Positions 34,301-41,985 of a stretch of DNA of 64,000 bases are shown one piece after another. The stretch covers positions 44,017 through 108,016 of the forward strand of contig DAVD01000046.1 of assembly GCA_002505405.1 (NCBI GenBank), written 5' to 3'. Position numbers and translations under genes: made by a program. The DNA is from Candidatus Poseidonia alphae (GTDB lineage Archaea; Thermoplasmatota; Poseidoniia; Poseidoniales; Poseidoniaceae). Within the stretch, counting starts at the first letter, position 1, and every line of letters begins with the position of its first letter. The notes under the pieces are model-generated. The model made no database searches. It saw only the letters and a list, made by a program, of their open reading frames with translations, and had not been told where the DNA came from.

Positions 34301-37151
34301 CTGCAAGGCCCATGTTTCTCACGAGTGACCATTGATATTCACAGAGATTGGGCAGTCCATCGCCATCAGCATCCCAGTTTGCGTCGTCTGCACGCAGCGG
34401 ATCGAGACTCCAGTTATTACCGCCCGTGAATGACATACCCACCCAACGTCGGTGTTGAATTTCCCAACCATCGGGCATTCCATCACCATCAGAGTCTGGA
34501 TTTGTTGGGTCGGTCCCTGAATCGACATTGGCTACATTGAGGTAGGTGGCGTTTGCTGATTGTCCTGCAGCATCGTCACAAACATAGTACAGTTGTACCG
34601 TGTAGTGGCACCACAAATTGCTGTTCTCGTAAAAGAAGCCGAAATATTCAGCGCCGTCTTTGACTCCATCACCGTCAGTATCCCCTAATGACGGTGTTGT
34701 TGAATTATAACCATCGGGGGTTGTCTTGACGTATCGGAATTCATCGAGGTTTGTCCACAAACGGTCCAATGAAAAATCTCCAGATTGGTCCAAGTCAATT
34801 CCGTCGCCGTCGGTATCGTAGAATGCATCCCAGGGGTCAGTCGGGTCCAATCCATTGACGACTTCCCAGCCGTCAGGCATGCCGTCAGCATCTGAATCGT
34901 TTGCTCCAGGGTCAATCAGTTGGAGGTTAGCAAATCTGCCGGGTGAAGCGCCTCCGAAGACCGTTGTATTTCCGTTCATATCGAGGCTGGCTAGCGTTGT
35001 AATTTGACCGGGCAGACGAGTCTGGTCTTGTTGCCCATAGACGGCCATGTAATCGCCGGCAATTGCCCAGAGACCCCAATCCGAACCGACGAGAATCTCA
35101 TCACCCGTTGGTAGGATGGCATAAACGTCATTGGTTTCTTGGGCAAGGGTTCCATCAATACCGGGGTGAACTAAAAGACCGCCATGGTCGATTGAACCGC
35201 TAACTAAATCCATTTTGTGAACTCCAGAAGGCGTCCCAAACCAGAGGGCTTGTGCATTTTCATCGGATGGACCGTCAAGCGCCATATCACGTACTTCGGC
35301 TGGATTGTCAACGACACCAAGTGGAAGGCCGTGAAGCTGGCTGATGGAGGTTCCAATTGGTGTACTTTCGGTCGTGAAGAAGAACTGCCATTCAGCAACG
35401 GCTTCATCACGAGCAGATGCAGTCTCAACCGTCAACAAGCCACGGTCGGTACCGACAAAGAGCGTGTAAGTCGAACCTCCAGCAGCTCCGTGTTGAATTA
35501 CCGTTACCGATGCATTCGAGATTTCAAGAGCGTCACGGAGACCAGCACCGAGGGCGTATGTAGAAACGATCGACGCGTCTGGGCCAATTTCCAAAACTGC
35601 CCCTTCCCCTGCATGACCGAGGGCAATGATTTGTTGATTACCATCCATTCCGGAGAGTTGTGCAACAGCACTGACCTCACCCATCATGCTCCAATCCCAG
35701 GATGAAAGCGGGCCGAGTGAGCCGTCAGCGAGCAAGGGACTTACCGCCACTCCTGCGCTTGTTGAAAGCGCCAATGCAAACGGTTCATCACCGTTGAAAA
35801 CCAGTGTCCCGTCGTGGAGTTCAATACCTTCGGGCAACCATTGATGCAAACTCGTCTGTTGTTCAAGATTGAGGACACTCACTCCGTATTTTGTCATGAC
35901 GTACAGATGGTCACCGTTCTGGTCGAGGGAACGTACATCGTAGTGATTGACGGACATTGCATCTTCTTCCGCATCATAAACGAGGGGATGAACAATGAAT
36001 TCATCAGAACCGGTCATGACTCCCGTAGATTTCAATCCAGGGTAAACCGTGTTTCCACCGTCATAGTGAACGAGGTATTCTTCCAGTGTCGACAACGCTT
36101 CACCCAGTTCCAGGGCTGTGAATGTACGGGCAAGATCGGGAGTGACAGCCCCATCTCGATTGAAATCCCAACCGTCCATATCTGGGTCGTCAAGAGCATT
36201 GGTTCGATTGAGGGGATTCAAACCGAAATGTGCTTCCCAACCGTCGGGAATTCCGTCGCCGAAGGAAGGGTAGAGATTACGAATCGAGAACCCATCCCAA
36301 TGATAACGGTCTGAATCGTCAAGCAGAGGGTCGGTACCCAACCAAAGGTCTTCCCCAATTGGAGCAGTGGAATTTGTTGTGCATGCGGGCAAAATGTTGT
36401 GGAAGGTTGCATTCGCCCCCGAGGGTAAGAACGGCCAATTTTTCAGCGGAGAGCCGCCAGGGAGTGTTGCATGACACCACAAGCCGTCGAGTTCAGTCGT
36501 GAAACTTGCCGTGGTTCCAAAGGCATATTCCTCTGGCGCTGTGAATCGTTCCGCAAGACTTAGCGTACCATCTCGGTCAACATCGAATCCATCGTTATCC
36601 CCGTCAAGAGTGAGGTCACTGCCGTTGAGTGGATTGTACGACCCGCAATCATAACGAAGCGATGCGGCATCAAAACCACCGACTCTGAGGCACATGTAGG
36701 CCTCAAAACCGTCAGGCATACCGTCGCCGTCTGTATCCGACATGCGTGGATCAAGGTAGGTTCGCTCGTTGTTCTCATCGAGAATTCCGGTAAGCCCTCT
36801 TGGAAACCCGGGTTCCGTACAATTTGCTGGATAAGGCCAACAGAATTCTTCGGTAGCGTTCAACCCATCCCGGTCAAAATCCATTGAGGCGTCCGATGCG
36901 TTGTCTTTGTCCATGCCTTGCATGAAGACACTCCGCCCATCGACTGCAGTCCAGTTCATCCATTCCTCAAACAGTATTTCATGAACGTCTGGAATCATGT
37001 CACCGTCTGTATCGGTATTGGGAGGTGGGGACTGATCCGTATCATCAGGGTGAACGTTGGCAACGCTAGAAATGGATGGAAATTGAGACATGAACAGAAG
37101 GCTCGATATCACTGCTAAGGTCGTGAGAAGGGTTGTTTGACTTCTTCGCAT
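31398..37151 (-). CDS. Giant secreted calcium-repeat protein with internal propeller-like region
   Basis: This 1917-residue protein has a signal peptide (MRRSQTTLLTTLAVISSLLF) and no later membrane helix. About 13 Asp-rich modules of the DTDGDGMPDGWE type, like thrombospondin type 3 calcium repeats, are spread along it at spacings of roughly 60-150 residues. They are often followed by a W-x-LNPL segment and a second DxDxDG loop. Residues about 385-725 lack the repeat and instead show propeller-like strands (GDHLYVMTKYGVSVLNLEQQ, YTLFVGTDRGLLTVET, DEILVGSDWGLWAIAGDY). The chain ends shortly after the last module (DTDGDWMNDWFEV) without an anchor. GGGTGAT lies three bases before the ATG. Probably a secreted or cell-wall protein stabilised by calcium; partner unknown. 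Confidence 0.88.
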   Translation of the reverse strand: MRRSQTTLLTTLAVISSLLFMSQFPSISSVANVHPDDTDQSPPPNTDTDGDMIPDVHEILFEEWMNWTAVDGRSVFMQGMDKDNASDASMDFDRDGLNATEEFCWPYPANCTEPGFPRGLTGILDENNERTYLDPRMSDTDGDGMPDGFEAYMCLRVGGFDAASLRYDCGSYNPLNGSDLTLDGDNDGFDVDRDGTLSLAERFTAPEEYAFGTTASFTTELDGLWCHATLPGGSPLKNWPFLPSGANATFHNILPACTTNSTAPIGEDLWLGTDPLLDDSDRYHWDGFSIRNLYPSFGDGIPDGWEAHFGLNPLNRTNALDDPDMDGWDFNRDGAVTPDLARTFTALELGEALSTLEEYLVHYDGGNTVYPGLKSTGVMTGSDEFIVHPLVYDAEEDAMSVNHYDVRSLDQNGDHLYVMTKYGVSVLNLEQQTSLHQWLPEGIELHDGTLVFNGDEPFALALSTSAGVAVSPLLADGSLGPLSSWDWSMMGEVSAVAQLSGMDGNQQIIALGHAGEGAVLEIGPDASIVSTYALGAGLRDALEISNASVTVIQHGAAGGSTYTLFVGTDRGLLTVETASARDEAVAEWQFFFTTESTPIGTSISQLHGLPLGVVDNPAEVRDMALDGPSDENAQALWFGTPSGVHKMDLVSGSIDHGGLLVHPGIDGTLAQETNDVYAILPTGDEILVGSDWGLWAIAGDYMAVYGQQDQTRLPGQITTLASLDMNGNTTVFGGASPGRFANLQLIDPGANDSDADGMPDGWEVVNGLDPTDPWDAFYDTDGDGIDLDQSGDFSLDRLWTNLDEFRYVKTTPDGYNSTTPSLGDTDGDGVKDGAEYFGFFYENSNLWCHYTVQLYYVCDDAAGQSANATYLNVANVDSGTDPTNPDSDGDGMPDGWEIQHRRWVGMSFTGGNNWSLDPLRADDANWDADGDGLPNLCEYQWSLVRNMGLAGELMELYGESPESVEQWALADPNAIDSDGDTLPDGWESKGLCSWDPSRIGVNPLNGSDAFENPDGDGYDINHDGVLDLNESFVNYLEYHLRSDLFLGNQTLDGQTLPGGFSTNLFDHVSDYGIPEATFAERASGAVTSGQSTYSIGASDPLSSDSDDDGMPDGWEIWFARWDLLDDEWTLNPLDSADRWDDTDEDGMTNWEEYNVIAPELSETDNERSSPQWFVTTIGQAYALQQWPGVTTEESFGSFITQDQINMTGLTSDPNNVDTDGDGMLDGVELLFTAWNSTAGTWTLNPLVAGDGLFDGDEDGLIDLQEFNLAEAQPDNGIAHPSDAPLMHIDGDFQQPTEKAQRVFNILITKDTRGKRLLNDFNAWQQGEPPTAFIDVILGMTDPTIADTDGDGMIDGFEYWFTNWDLDQNRWSMNPLIDGDVNLDSDGDSFDCNGDGTIDVNETFSNLREWESRTYGHYLNRGTVPANLGLVDFGEDAMAAYTEELGFTAIQAQQALYQDFVKKGTDSQDRMDEINTYDAENFNRSLRGAADPTHPDSDSDGIPDGWEYCYAIFAMDDPTTINHWAANPINPWDVDYDGDHDGWYDRTSFDVPSTQGVWVDRALVPSGQVIQNGIGSLPFTNIMEFENETRPDSNDSDGDSISYITTVENGVVISHVQDFNYSDGREVFKYGSNPSDNDSDGDMIPDWYEYKRAWNESNDNFSSYLSIRVVWIDVATGGACDTSTNSCLPLSQDGSGGTLGRPDIEFTWFTMDPSDPNDANQDPDQDGNWDCSGAGCTYEPYTNFQEFYAITLSEYSSPNAVRLSGLTFEGSPVTEGWQFRAAILGLGQPDELIQNYLKLDQYSGIDRQFGYIVNDYDTNFLTVDSSDDVILMAGNLTDAWEIYYQGSPNTPPVRNVGEHEYGWYLLDFDDDHLAEGSDPTNWDTDGDWMNDWFEVRDDEEDGVRGDSSPIRYDSRTTE
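31490..37015. repeat. Coding repeats encoding DxDGDGxPDGxE modules
   Basis: Thirteen imperfect copies of a roughly 30-base segment occur within the gene at 31398-37151, near 31495, 32220, 32640, 33090, 33475, 33815, 34200, 34470, 34660, 34870, 36240, 36710 and 36990. On the forward strand they read like CCGTCAGGCATACCGTCG with synonymous changes. Divergence is mostly at third codon positions, which indicates selection on the protein rather than recent duplication. The gap between 34870 and 36240 is the propeller-like insert. Confidence 0.75.
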
Positions 37152-37154
37152 TGA

Positions 37155-37161
37155 ATCACCC
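37155..37161 (-). promoter_or_regulatory. Shine-Dalgarno-like sequence of the 1917-residue protein
   Basis: The reverse strand reads GGGTGAT, three bases before the ATG at 37151, and GGTGAT complements the 16S 3' end motif ATCACC. It argues that this gene has a short leader, unlike the leaderless-looking gene at 31327. The spacing is short. Confidence 0.4.
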
Positions 37162-37340
37162 GCTACAAAGCATACGCTTCGCTACAATGGCACCTTGGAA
37201 AGATTGCTTATGAGGATGATGGAACAATGTTCATACAAATTCAAATTCCCGCCACTCCGTAAACCTCGGAAAAAAGCATTTTAACAGCGGAAATTATCGG
37301 TGTATTCAAGTTCCTTCCGCGCAGGGGTTACAGCGTTCCC

Positions 37341-38162
37341 ATGCCGATGACCATCACCCACCTTGGTACAGGAAGCCGCGGCAATGCCACGCTTCTTGAG
37401 ACTCCAAAGGTCAAGGTTCTTGTCGACCAGGGTTTTAGCGGCACTCAATTAGCAAAACGCCTTGCTCGGCTCAACCTCGAACCTACCGATATCGATTGTT
37501 TGTTAATTTCCCACCATCACGGTGATCACGGAGGTGGCGCTGCAGTATGTCAAAACAAATGGGAGATACGGGTTCTCGCCAACGAACGAACCGCCCTTGA
37601 GCTCGGACTCAACCCCGAATTAACCACGTTCTTTTCCTCACTCGATATCGTCCATATCGGAGACGATCTCGCCGTACTCCCCGTACCGGTCCCGCACGAC
37701 GGATCAGATAACGTCGCATTCGTCGCCAGTCATGCTGGAGAGCGTGCTGCAATCATCACCGACTTGGGATCATGGACCGATGAACTCATCGCTCATGTTC
37801 GTGGCTGTGAGCACATTTCAATCGAAGCCAATTACGACCATAACCGCTTGGTATCGGGGCCTTACCCCTACTCATTAAAAGACCGAATCACGGGCCGTGG
37901 CGGCCACTTGTCAAACGACCAAACGGGACAATTCCTTGCGGAAGTTTGCACCGATTCCACCCGCAGCATAACGCTAACCCATTTGAGTGAAAAGAACAAC
38001 CAGCCTCACATTGCCGAATCAACGGTACTTTACTACATTGATGAAGTGTTCAATGGAGACCTCACCATTTCACTTCAAACGGGCCCAGACTTTTCTCTTT
38101 ATGTTGGGAAAGAAGGGCATCATGAGGATGCGCCGAATGCCAAAAAACAAGTCACCAAATGA
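37341..38162 (+). CDS. MBL-fold metallo-hydrolase (YycJ/WalJ-like)
   Basis: This 273-residue cytoplasmic protein opens with THLGTGSRGNATLLE, the usual start of YycJ-type metallo-beta-lactamase-fold proteins. It carries the metal motif HHHGDH (residues 58-63), with later ligands suggested by VPVPHDGSDN, IITDLGSW and LTHLSEKN. Such proteins bind two metals and are thought to be nucleases or phosphodiesterases, but the substrate cannot be read. The ATG at 37341 is followed by another at 37347. It is divergent from the 1917-residue protein gene and lies 45 bases before the pilin-like operon on the same strand; a functional link to that operon is not implied. Confidence 0.9.
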   Translation: MPMTITHLGTGSRGNATLLETPKVKVLVDQGFSGTQLAKRLARLNLEPTDIDCLLISHHHGDHGGGAAVCQNKWEIRVLANERTALELGLNPELTTFFSSLDIVHIGDDLAVLPVPVPHDGSDNVAFVASHAGERAAIITDLGSWTDELIAHVRGCEHISIEANYDHNRLVSGPYPYSLKDRITGRGGHLSNDQTGQFLAEVCTDSTRSITLTHLSEKNNQPHIAESTVLYYIDEVFNGDLTISLQTGPDFSLYVGKEGHHEDAPNAKKQVTK

Positions 38163-38207
38163 CGGTTTAACCTAAAAACAAGGTCAATGGCTAAATGATA
38201 CCTCATC

Positions 38208-39281
38208 GTGTCATCACTCGTGAACCGCCAAGCCGCCGCATTACGCTCCCCTCGCCTACGTCGCGAAGAGCAAGCGGTCAGCGAAGTATTGGGGGTCGTC
38301 ATGCTCCTCGCAATGGTCATAACCATCATGGGCGGGGTGTGGGTTTTCCTCAACCCCTATCTCTCAGACTTTGAAGACAACACCAACTGGAAATCCGCAA
38401 CAGGTCTTGCGGACAGAATCGAAGACAGGGTCGAAGTGGCGGGAAATGCACCTGAGGGAACTGGATTTCGAAACACATTAGCCATGCAGTCCACCTCCAT
38501 CCTCACCGTCCAGAACATAGAACAGTGGACCATTTCTGCTGATTTCACTTCTCAAGAGCGTATCGAAATTCGCCAAGTCAATGACACCGTCATCGCTGTA
38601 ACGGCCGCCAATGAATCTGCAAGGAGCATGACCATACAATCGCCTGCAATCACGGTTGAACGGACCGTGCCTACGACTTCTCAGGAAGTCTTCATCGACC
38701 ACAATGCAACGCACCCTCATTGGATGATCGTCACCGTATTCGATGAACAAGGCGACGCCTTGCACCGTACAGTATATGCATCCTTATCGGGAATCCAAGT
38801 CACCACCTCACTTGGTCAAGGAACGCATGAAATCGTGATGATGAACAACGGTCGAGCGGAGCGGTTTCCCAATGGGGCATGGGATGTCACAGCCATGCCG
38901 CTTGTTGAATTTGACCGGATGGCTAACGAAGAACTCCGTTTGTCAATCCTGCTCACCGATATCATCGGAAACGGCTCAATTGGGAGCGGAACGAACATCG
39001 GGATGGAATTCGTATCGCTTGGCCCGTTAACCTTGTTCACTGGAGAGGCATTCAACGTCCGTTTTAGTGTCACCAATGTCCTCCATGATGTCGTGACTCC
39101 ACAGTACCATGAAACATGGCTGTCTGATTATACCATTCAACGCTCTGCAGGAACCCTTGATTCCTTCATCGGATTTTCACCCTATCAAAGAGCGAGTGGC
39201 TCTGATGGATTTACCATCGCCTCCCAGGGAGCACCCCTGTACTTTGAAGTGGACTATCAGCGAGTAGAGGTGGGCAGATGA
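38208..39281 (+). CDS. Pilin-like protein 1 with class III signal peptide
   Basis: This 357-residue protein starts at GTG 38208 and carries an archaeal pilin-type N-terminus. A basic, charged stretch (LRSPRLRREEQ) is directly followed by AVSEVLGVVMLLAMVITIMG, a hydrophobic helix with the conserved Glu five residues into the core. A prepilin peptidase would cut just before or after Q. The remaining ~310 residues are beta-rich with several N-x-S/T sequons, much longer than a typical pilin (100-200 residues). Its stop overlaps the next start (ATGA at 39278-39281). It is the first gene of a three-gene operon. Likely a surface or pseudopilus subunit; no assembly ATPase is nearby. Confidence 0.82.
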   Translation: MSSLVNRQAAALRSPRLRREEQAVSEVLGVVMLLAMVITIMGGVWVFLNPYLSDFEDNTNWKSATGLADRIEDRVEVAGNAPEGTGFRNTLAMQSTSILTVQNIEQWTISADFTSQERIEIRQVNDTVIAVTAANESARSMTIQSPAITVERTVPTTSQEVFIDHNATHPHWMIVTVFDEQGDALHRTVYASLSGIQVTTSLGQGTHEIVMMNNGRAERFPNGAWDVTAMPLVEFDRMANEELRLSILLTDIIGNGSIGSGTNIGMEFVSLGPLTLFTGEAFNVRFSVTNVLHDVVTPQYHETWLSDYTIQRSAGTLDSFIGFSPYQRASGSDGFTIASQGAPLYFEVDYQRVEVGR

Positions 39282-41512
39282 AGCACAACCTGCAGCGTGA
39301 TGAAGAGGCAGTTTCCGCTGCAGTCGCCACGGTTCTCTTGTTCGGAGGTGTATTGTCAATTATCGGGTTGATGATGGTATCATTGATGCCGGTCATTGAG
39401 GAGTTAGAAGGCTCTGTGGAGCGTCACGACATGTCGGCCCAAATGACCCTTCTCGCTCATGAAACCTCAGAACTCAGCGAGCGAGGTATGCCCGGAGATT
39501 CCACACATTCCACCCTTGTCCCCGTTGATGGAAACCTCGTCTGGGACTCTTTACGAGGAGGAATGTGGTACTCAGCAACATGGCATGAGGACATGAGTCT
39601 AAGAGCGAGAGGAGCCCTTGATTTTGACGACTCGCTTGAAATTCGCCATCCAGAGACATTTATTTCCTCGGTGTGCATTTCTGACCTTCGCCAAGGACCG
39701 GACCGTCATTATTTCTACACCGTTGACGCCCAAGTTGACCAAGCCCTTGTCTCGGTGGCTCCTGGTCTCGCCATGCCTTTGGGTCCAGTTGATGTCACGC
39801 TCAGCTCATCAGGAACCGAGATTTCGACGTTGGACCTTCGTGTTGATGAGTTGGAATCGTTTGATCTGTCAGCACTCGGCGTCGTCACCGTGTCATCAAG
39901 TCATGAGTTGGTCGTCCTCGCCCAAATTGGGACCGGTGGGACGACCTATCTTGAGCCGACGGACCGAGAGCCATCCGATAAGAGGGGCCAATCATGGGCA
40001 ATCCCTATGGAAGCAGGGATATCAAAGGTTCACCTGTTGAGCGATAAGGCCAATCAAATTCAAGTCACCACTTCCAATGGAACAGAATTGTTCTACGCTC
40101 AACCAAGTGACATGTCCCGCACAGCAGTCACATTCACCCATGAATTCAATCTCACTTCCGATCAGGTTGTTCAAATTACAACAAGTGCTGCTTCAAGAAT
40201 GATGTATCAATCAGAACCAGCCAATACAACGGGCATCACATCTTGGCCAGCAACAACTGGGGCTTACCTAGGCCACTCGTTCACACCTCCTAATCTAGAA
40301 GGAACACTTCGCTTCACCAATCCAGGTGATGCAATCGTAACGGTGACTTGGAGAGGTGGAGGAATATCGGTCCAACCCAATTCCATTGAGCAGGTAGCCT
40401 GGCCTCCGGAGGAGATTCTTGGGGCTCCGACCCTCGATGCAGACGGAGATTTTTTCGTCACATGGGCGGCATCGGGAACGACGAACATTACTGACGCAGT
40501 CTCTGGAATCACGATGATTCCCGCTGATGATACCGGTTCAATTTCGGGAGCAGCCTTTTCTTATTACAATACGGATAACGCGGTCAATGAACACCTCAAC
40601 ATTGTTCTTGCAGGCTACACGTCCACATGGAATGCGAGTGGAGTCGCCAACCAAACAGGAGTATTTTTGGGCGACAATAACCGATACAATCTAACGCTTA
40701 ACGAGGGAACAACAGATGTTGCGGTTGAGAAAGACCACCCTGTTCGCATCACACGCTTCAGCGGTGAAAACGGACTCTACCACCTCCCCCACGATGGCGA
40801 ACAACGTTGCACCCAAATAGCAACCCAAGCCAGCGGGTGGATTACGACAGAACTTCCTTGGGAACGAATGGGAGGTCGTGGAGAGATTGACATCCAAAAG
40901 GCTTGGAGAGAAGGCCGCCACCCCTCAAGTGTAGCCATAGAAGTCTTGGGGAGTGACGGAACATCAACACACGCCACCATCGGTACAGTTTGGGCGTTCC
41001 ATCTTTCACGACTCGCCTATCAATTCCAATCATCAATTACTGGAATGGAAGTTGCATTCAGCGGAGGTGCTGTTGTGACCAACCACCCTGAATTCCAACC
41101 GTATGTGGTCGTCCCCCCATCTGACCGTGGTGGACCTGGCCCCCGCTTTGCAGCAACCATTCCGTCACTCCACCCCACGGCAGACAGTGCCTCTGGAGCC
41201 GGCACACTGGAACTCGACATTGAACTCGTCCACCGTATTTCCCTTGCATCAACACCGGCATACGAAGTGAGGCGGGGCTGGTCGGAGCCCTACGGCGCAG
41301 CGATTGCAGACAGTGCTGGAATCGGACTCGAAGCCAGTGAAGATTGGACCGTATATCCAGGGCAATTGGACCTCTTGACTGATTATGTAGGCTGGGTGCC
41401 GGACCCAAGTTATGGTACGTCCGAAGCCGTCTGGCACACCAACGGCCAAGCCATTGAATTCACACTTCAACTTTCATCACTGGACGTCACGACTCGGGAG
41501 GCGCTGACATGA
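39278..41512 (+). CDS. Large pilin-like protein 2
   Basis: This 744-residue protein begins MKHNLQRDEEAVSAAVATVL, again a charged segment followed by a hydrophobic core (LLFGGVLSIIGLMMVSLMPV), resembling a class III signal peptide but less canonical than gene 1. The large extracellular part is beta-rich (LEGTLRFTNPGDAIVTVTWR) with many sequons and no enzymatic motif. There is no second membrane helix. ATGA overlaps join it to the genes before (39278) and after (41509), so the three proteins are probably made in fixed proportion. At over 700 residues it would be an unusual pilin; a tip or adhesin component is a reasonable guess. Confidence 0.8.
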   Translation: MKHNLQRDEEAVSAAVATVLLFGGVLSIIGLMMVSLMPVIEELEGSVERHDMSAQMTLLAHETSELSERGMPGDSTHSTLVPVDGNLVWDSLRGGMWYSATWHEDMSLRARGALDFDDSLEIRHPETFISSVCISDLRQGPDRHYFYTVDAQVDQALVSVAPGLAMPLGPVDVTLSSSGTEISTLDLRVDELESFDLSALGVVTVSSSHELVVLAQIGTGGTTYLEPTDREPSDKRGQSWAIPMEAGISKVHLLSDKANQIQVTTSNGTELFYAQPSDMSRTAVTFTHEFNLTSDQVVQITTSAASRMMYQSEPANTTGITSWPATTGAYLGHSFTPPNLEGTLRFTNPGDAIVTVTWRGGGISVQPNSIEQVAWPPEEILGAPTLDADGDFFVTWAASGTTNITDAVSGITMIPADDTGSISGAAFSYYNTDNAVNEHLNIVLAGYTSTWNASGVANQTGVFLGDNNRYNLTLNEGTTDVAVEKDHPVRITRFSGENGLYHLPHDGEQRCTQIATQASGWITTELPWERMGGRGEIDIQKAWREGRHPSSVAIEVLGSDGTSTHATIGTVWAFHLSRLAYQFQSSITGMEVAFSGGAVVTNHPEFQPYVVVPPSDRGGPGPRFAATIPSLHPTADSASGAGTLELDIELVHRISLASTPAYEVRRGWSEPYGAAIADSAGIGLEASEDWTVYPGQLDLLTDYVGWVPDPSYGTSEAVWHTNGQAIEFTLQLSSLDVTTREALT

Positions 41513-41985
41513 AGCAGGTCAGATTGTCACGGGATACCCGTGCTGCTGCTACCGAACTTGGATACGTGTTTACGTTCCTCCTTGGCGTACTGTTGATGAC
41601 GATTTTCAGCGTATGGGCCTGGGATATTGAAACAAATACTCGACTTCGATGGAACGAAGAAGCCGTTGAAGCAAATCTGAACGACCTTGCCGCTGCTGTA
41701 GAGCGAGCAGACGAAGCGAGCCGTATTGGGAATGTAAGCTATGCTGAGTCGGTCGCATGGCGACCATCGGAAGCGGATGAATCGATGTTTTGGCTACGCC
41801 TAAGCGATACTTCGTTGAAACTGATTGACAAGGGGGGACCTCTTGACATGACCGTGGCCTTATCCGGAACAGGCAGTGGTGAACATAGCGGTGAAATCCC
41901 ACTTGCTGGAGCCCAACAGATATGGGTGGTCCATGAAAACGGCACCACTACAGTGACTCTTGATCGGCCGCAAGCAGTTCAGTGA
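41509..41985 (+). CDS. Small pilin-like protein 3
   Basis: This 158-residue protein begins MKQVRLSRDTRAAATELGYV, followed by the hydrophobic core FTFLLGVLLMTIFSVWAW, with Glu five residues after the basic boundary as in type IV pilins. The remaining ~115 residues are charged and beta-rich. Its length is that of a normal pilin, so it could be the main or a minor subunit alongside the two longer partners. The start overlaps the previous stop (ATGA). Its stop codon abuts that of the convergent STAND regulator gene at 41986, with no intergenic base. Confidence 0.8.
   Translation: MKQVRLSRDTRAAATELGYVFTFLLGVLLMTIFSVWAWDIETNTRLRWNEEAVEANLNDLAAAVERADEASRIGNVSYAESVAWRPSEADESMFWLRLSDTSLKLIDKGGPLDMTVALSGTGSGEHSGEIPLAGAQQIWVVHENGTTTVTLDRPQAVQ

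Noticed and set aside
31490..37015. Regularly recurring ~30-base segments that could suggest a CRISPR array
   Set aside because: They lie in one open frame, vary at third codon positions, have very long and uneven spacing, and encode calcium-loop modules.
37162..37340. Possible tRNA or small RNA in the divergent gap
   Set aside because: No cloverleaf, CCA end or T-loop GTTCRANNC could be found; the gap reads as AT-rich promoter DNA.
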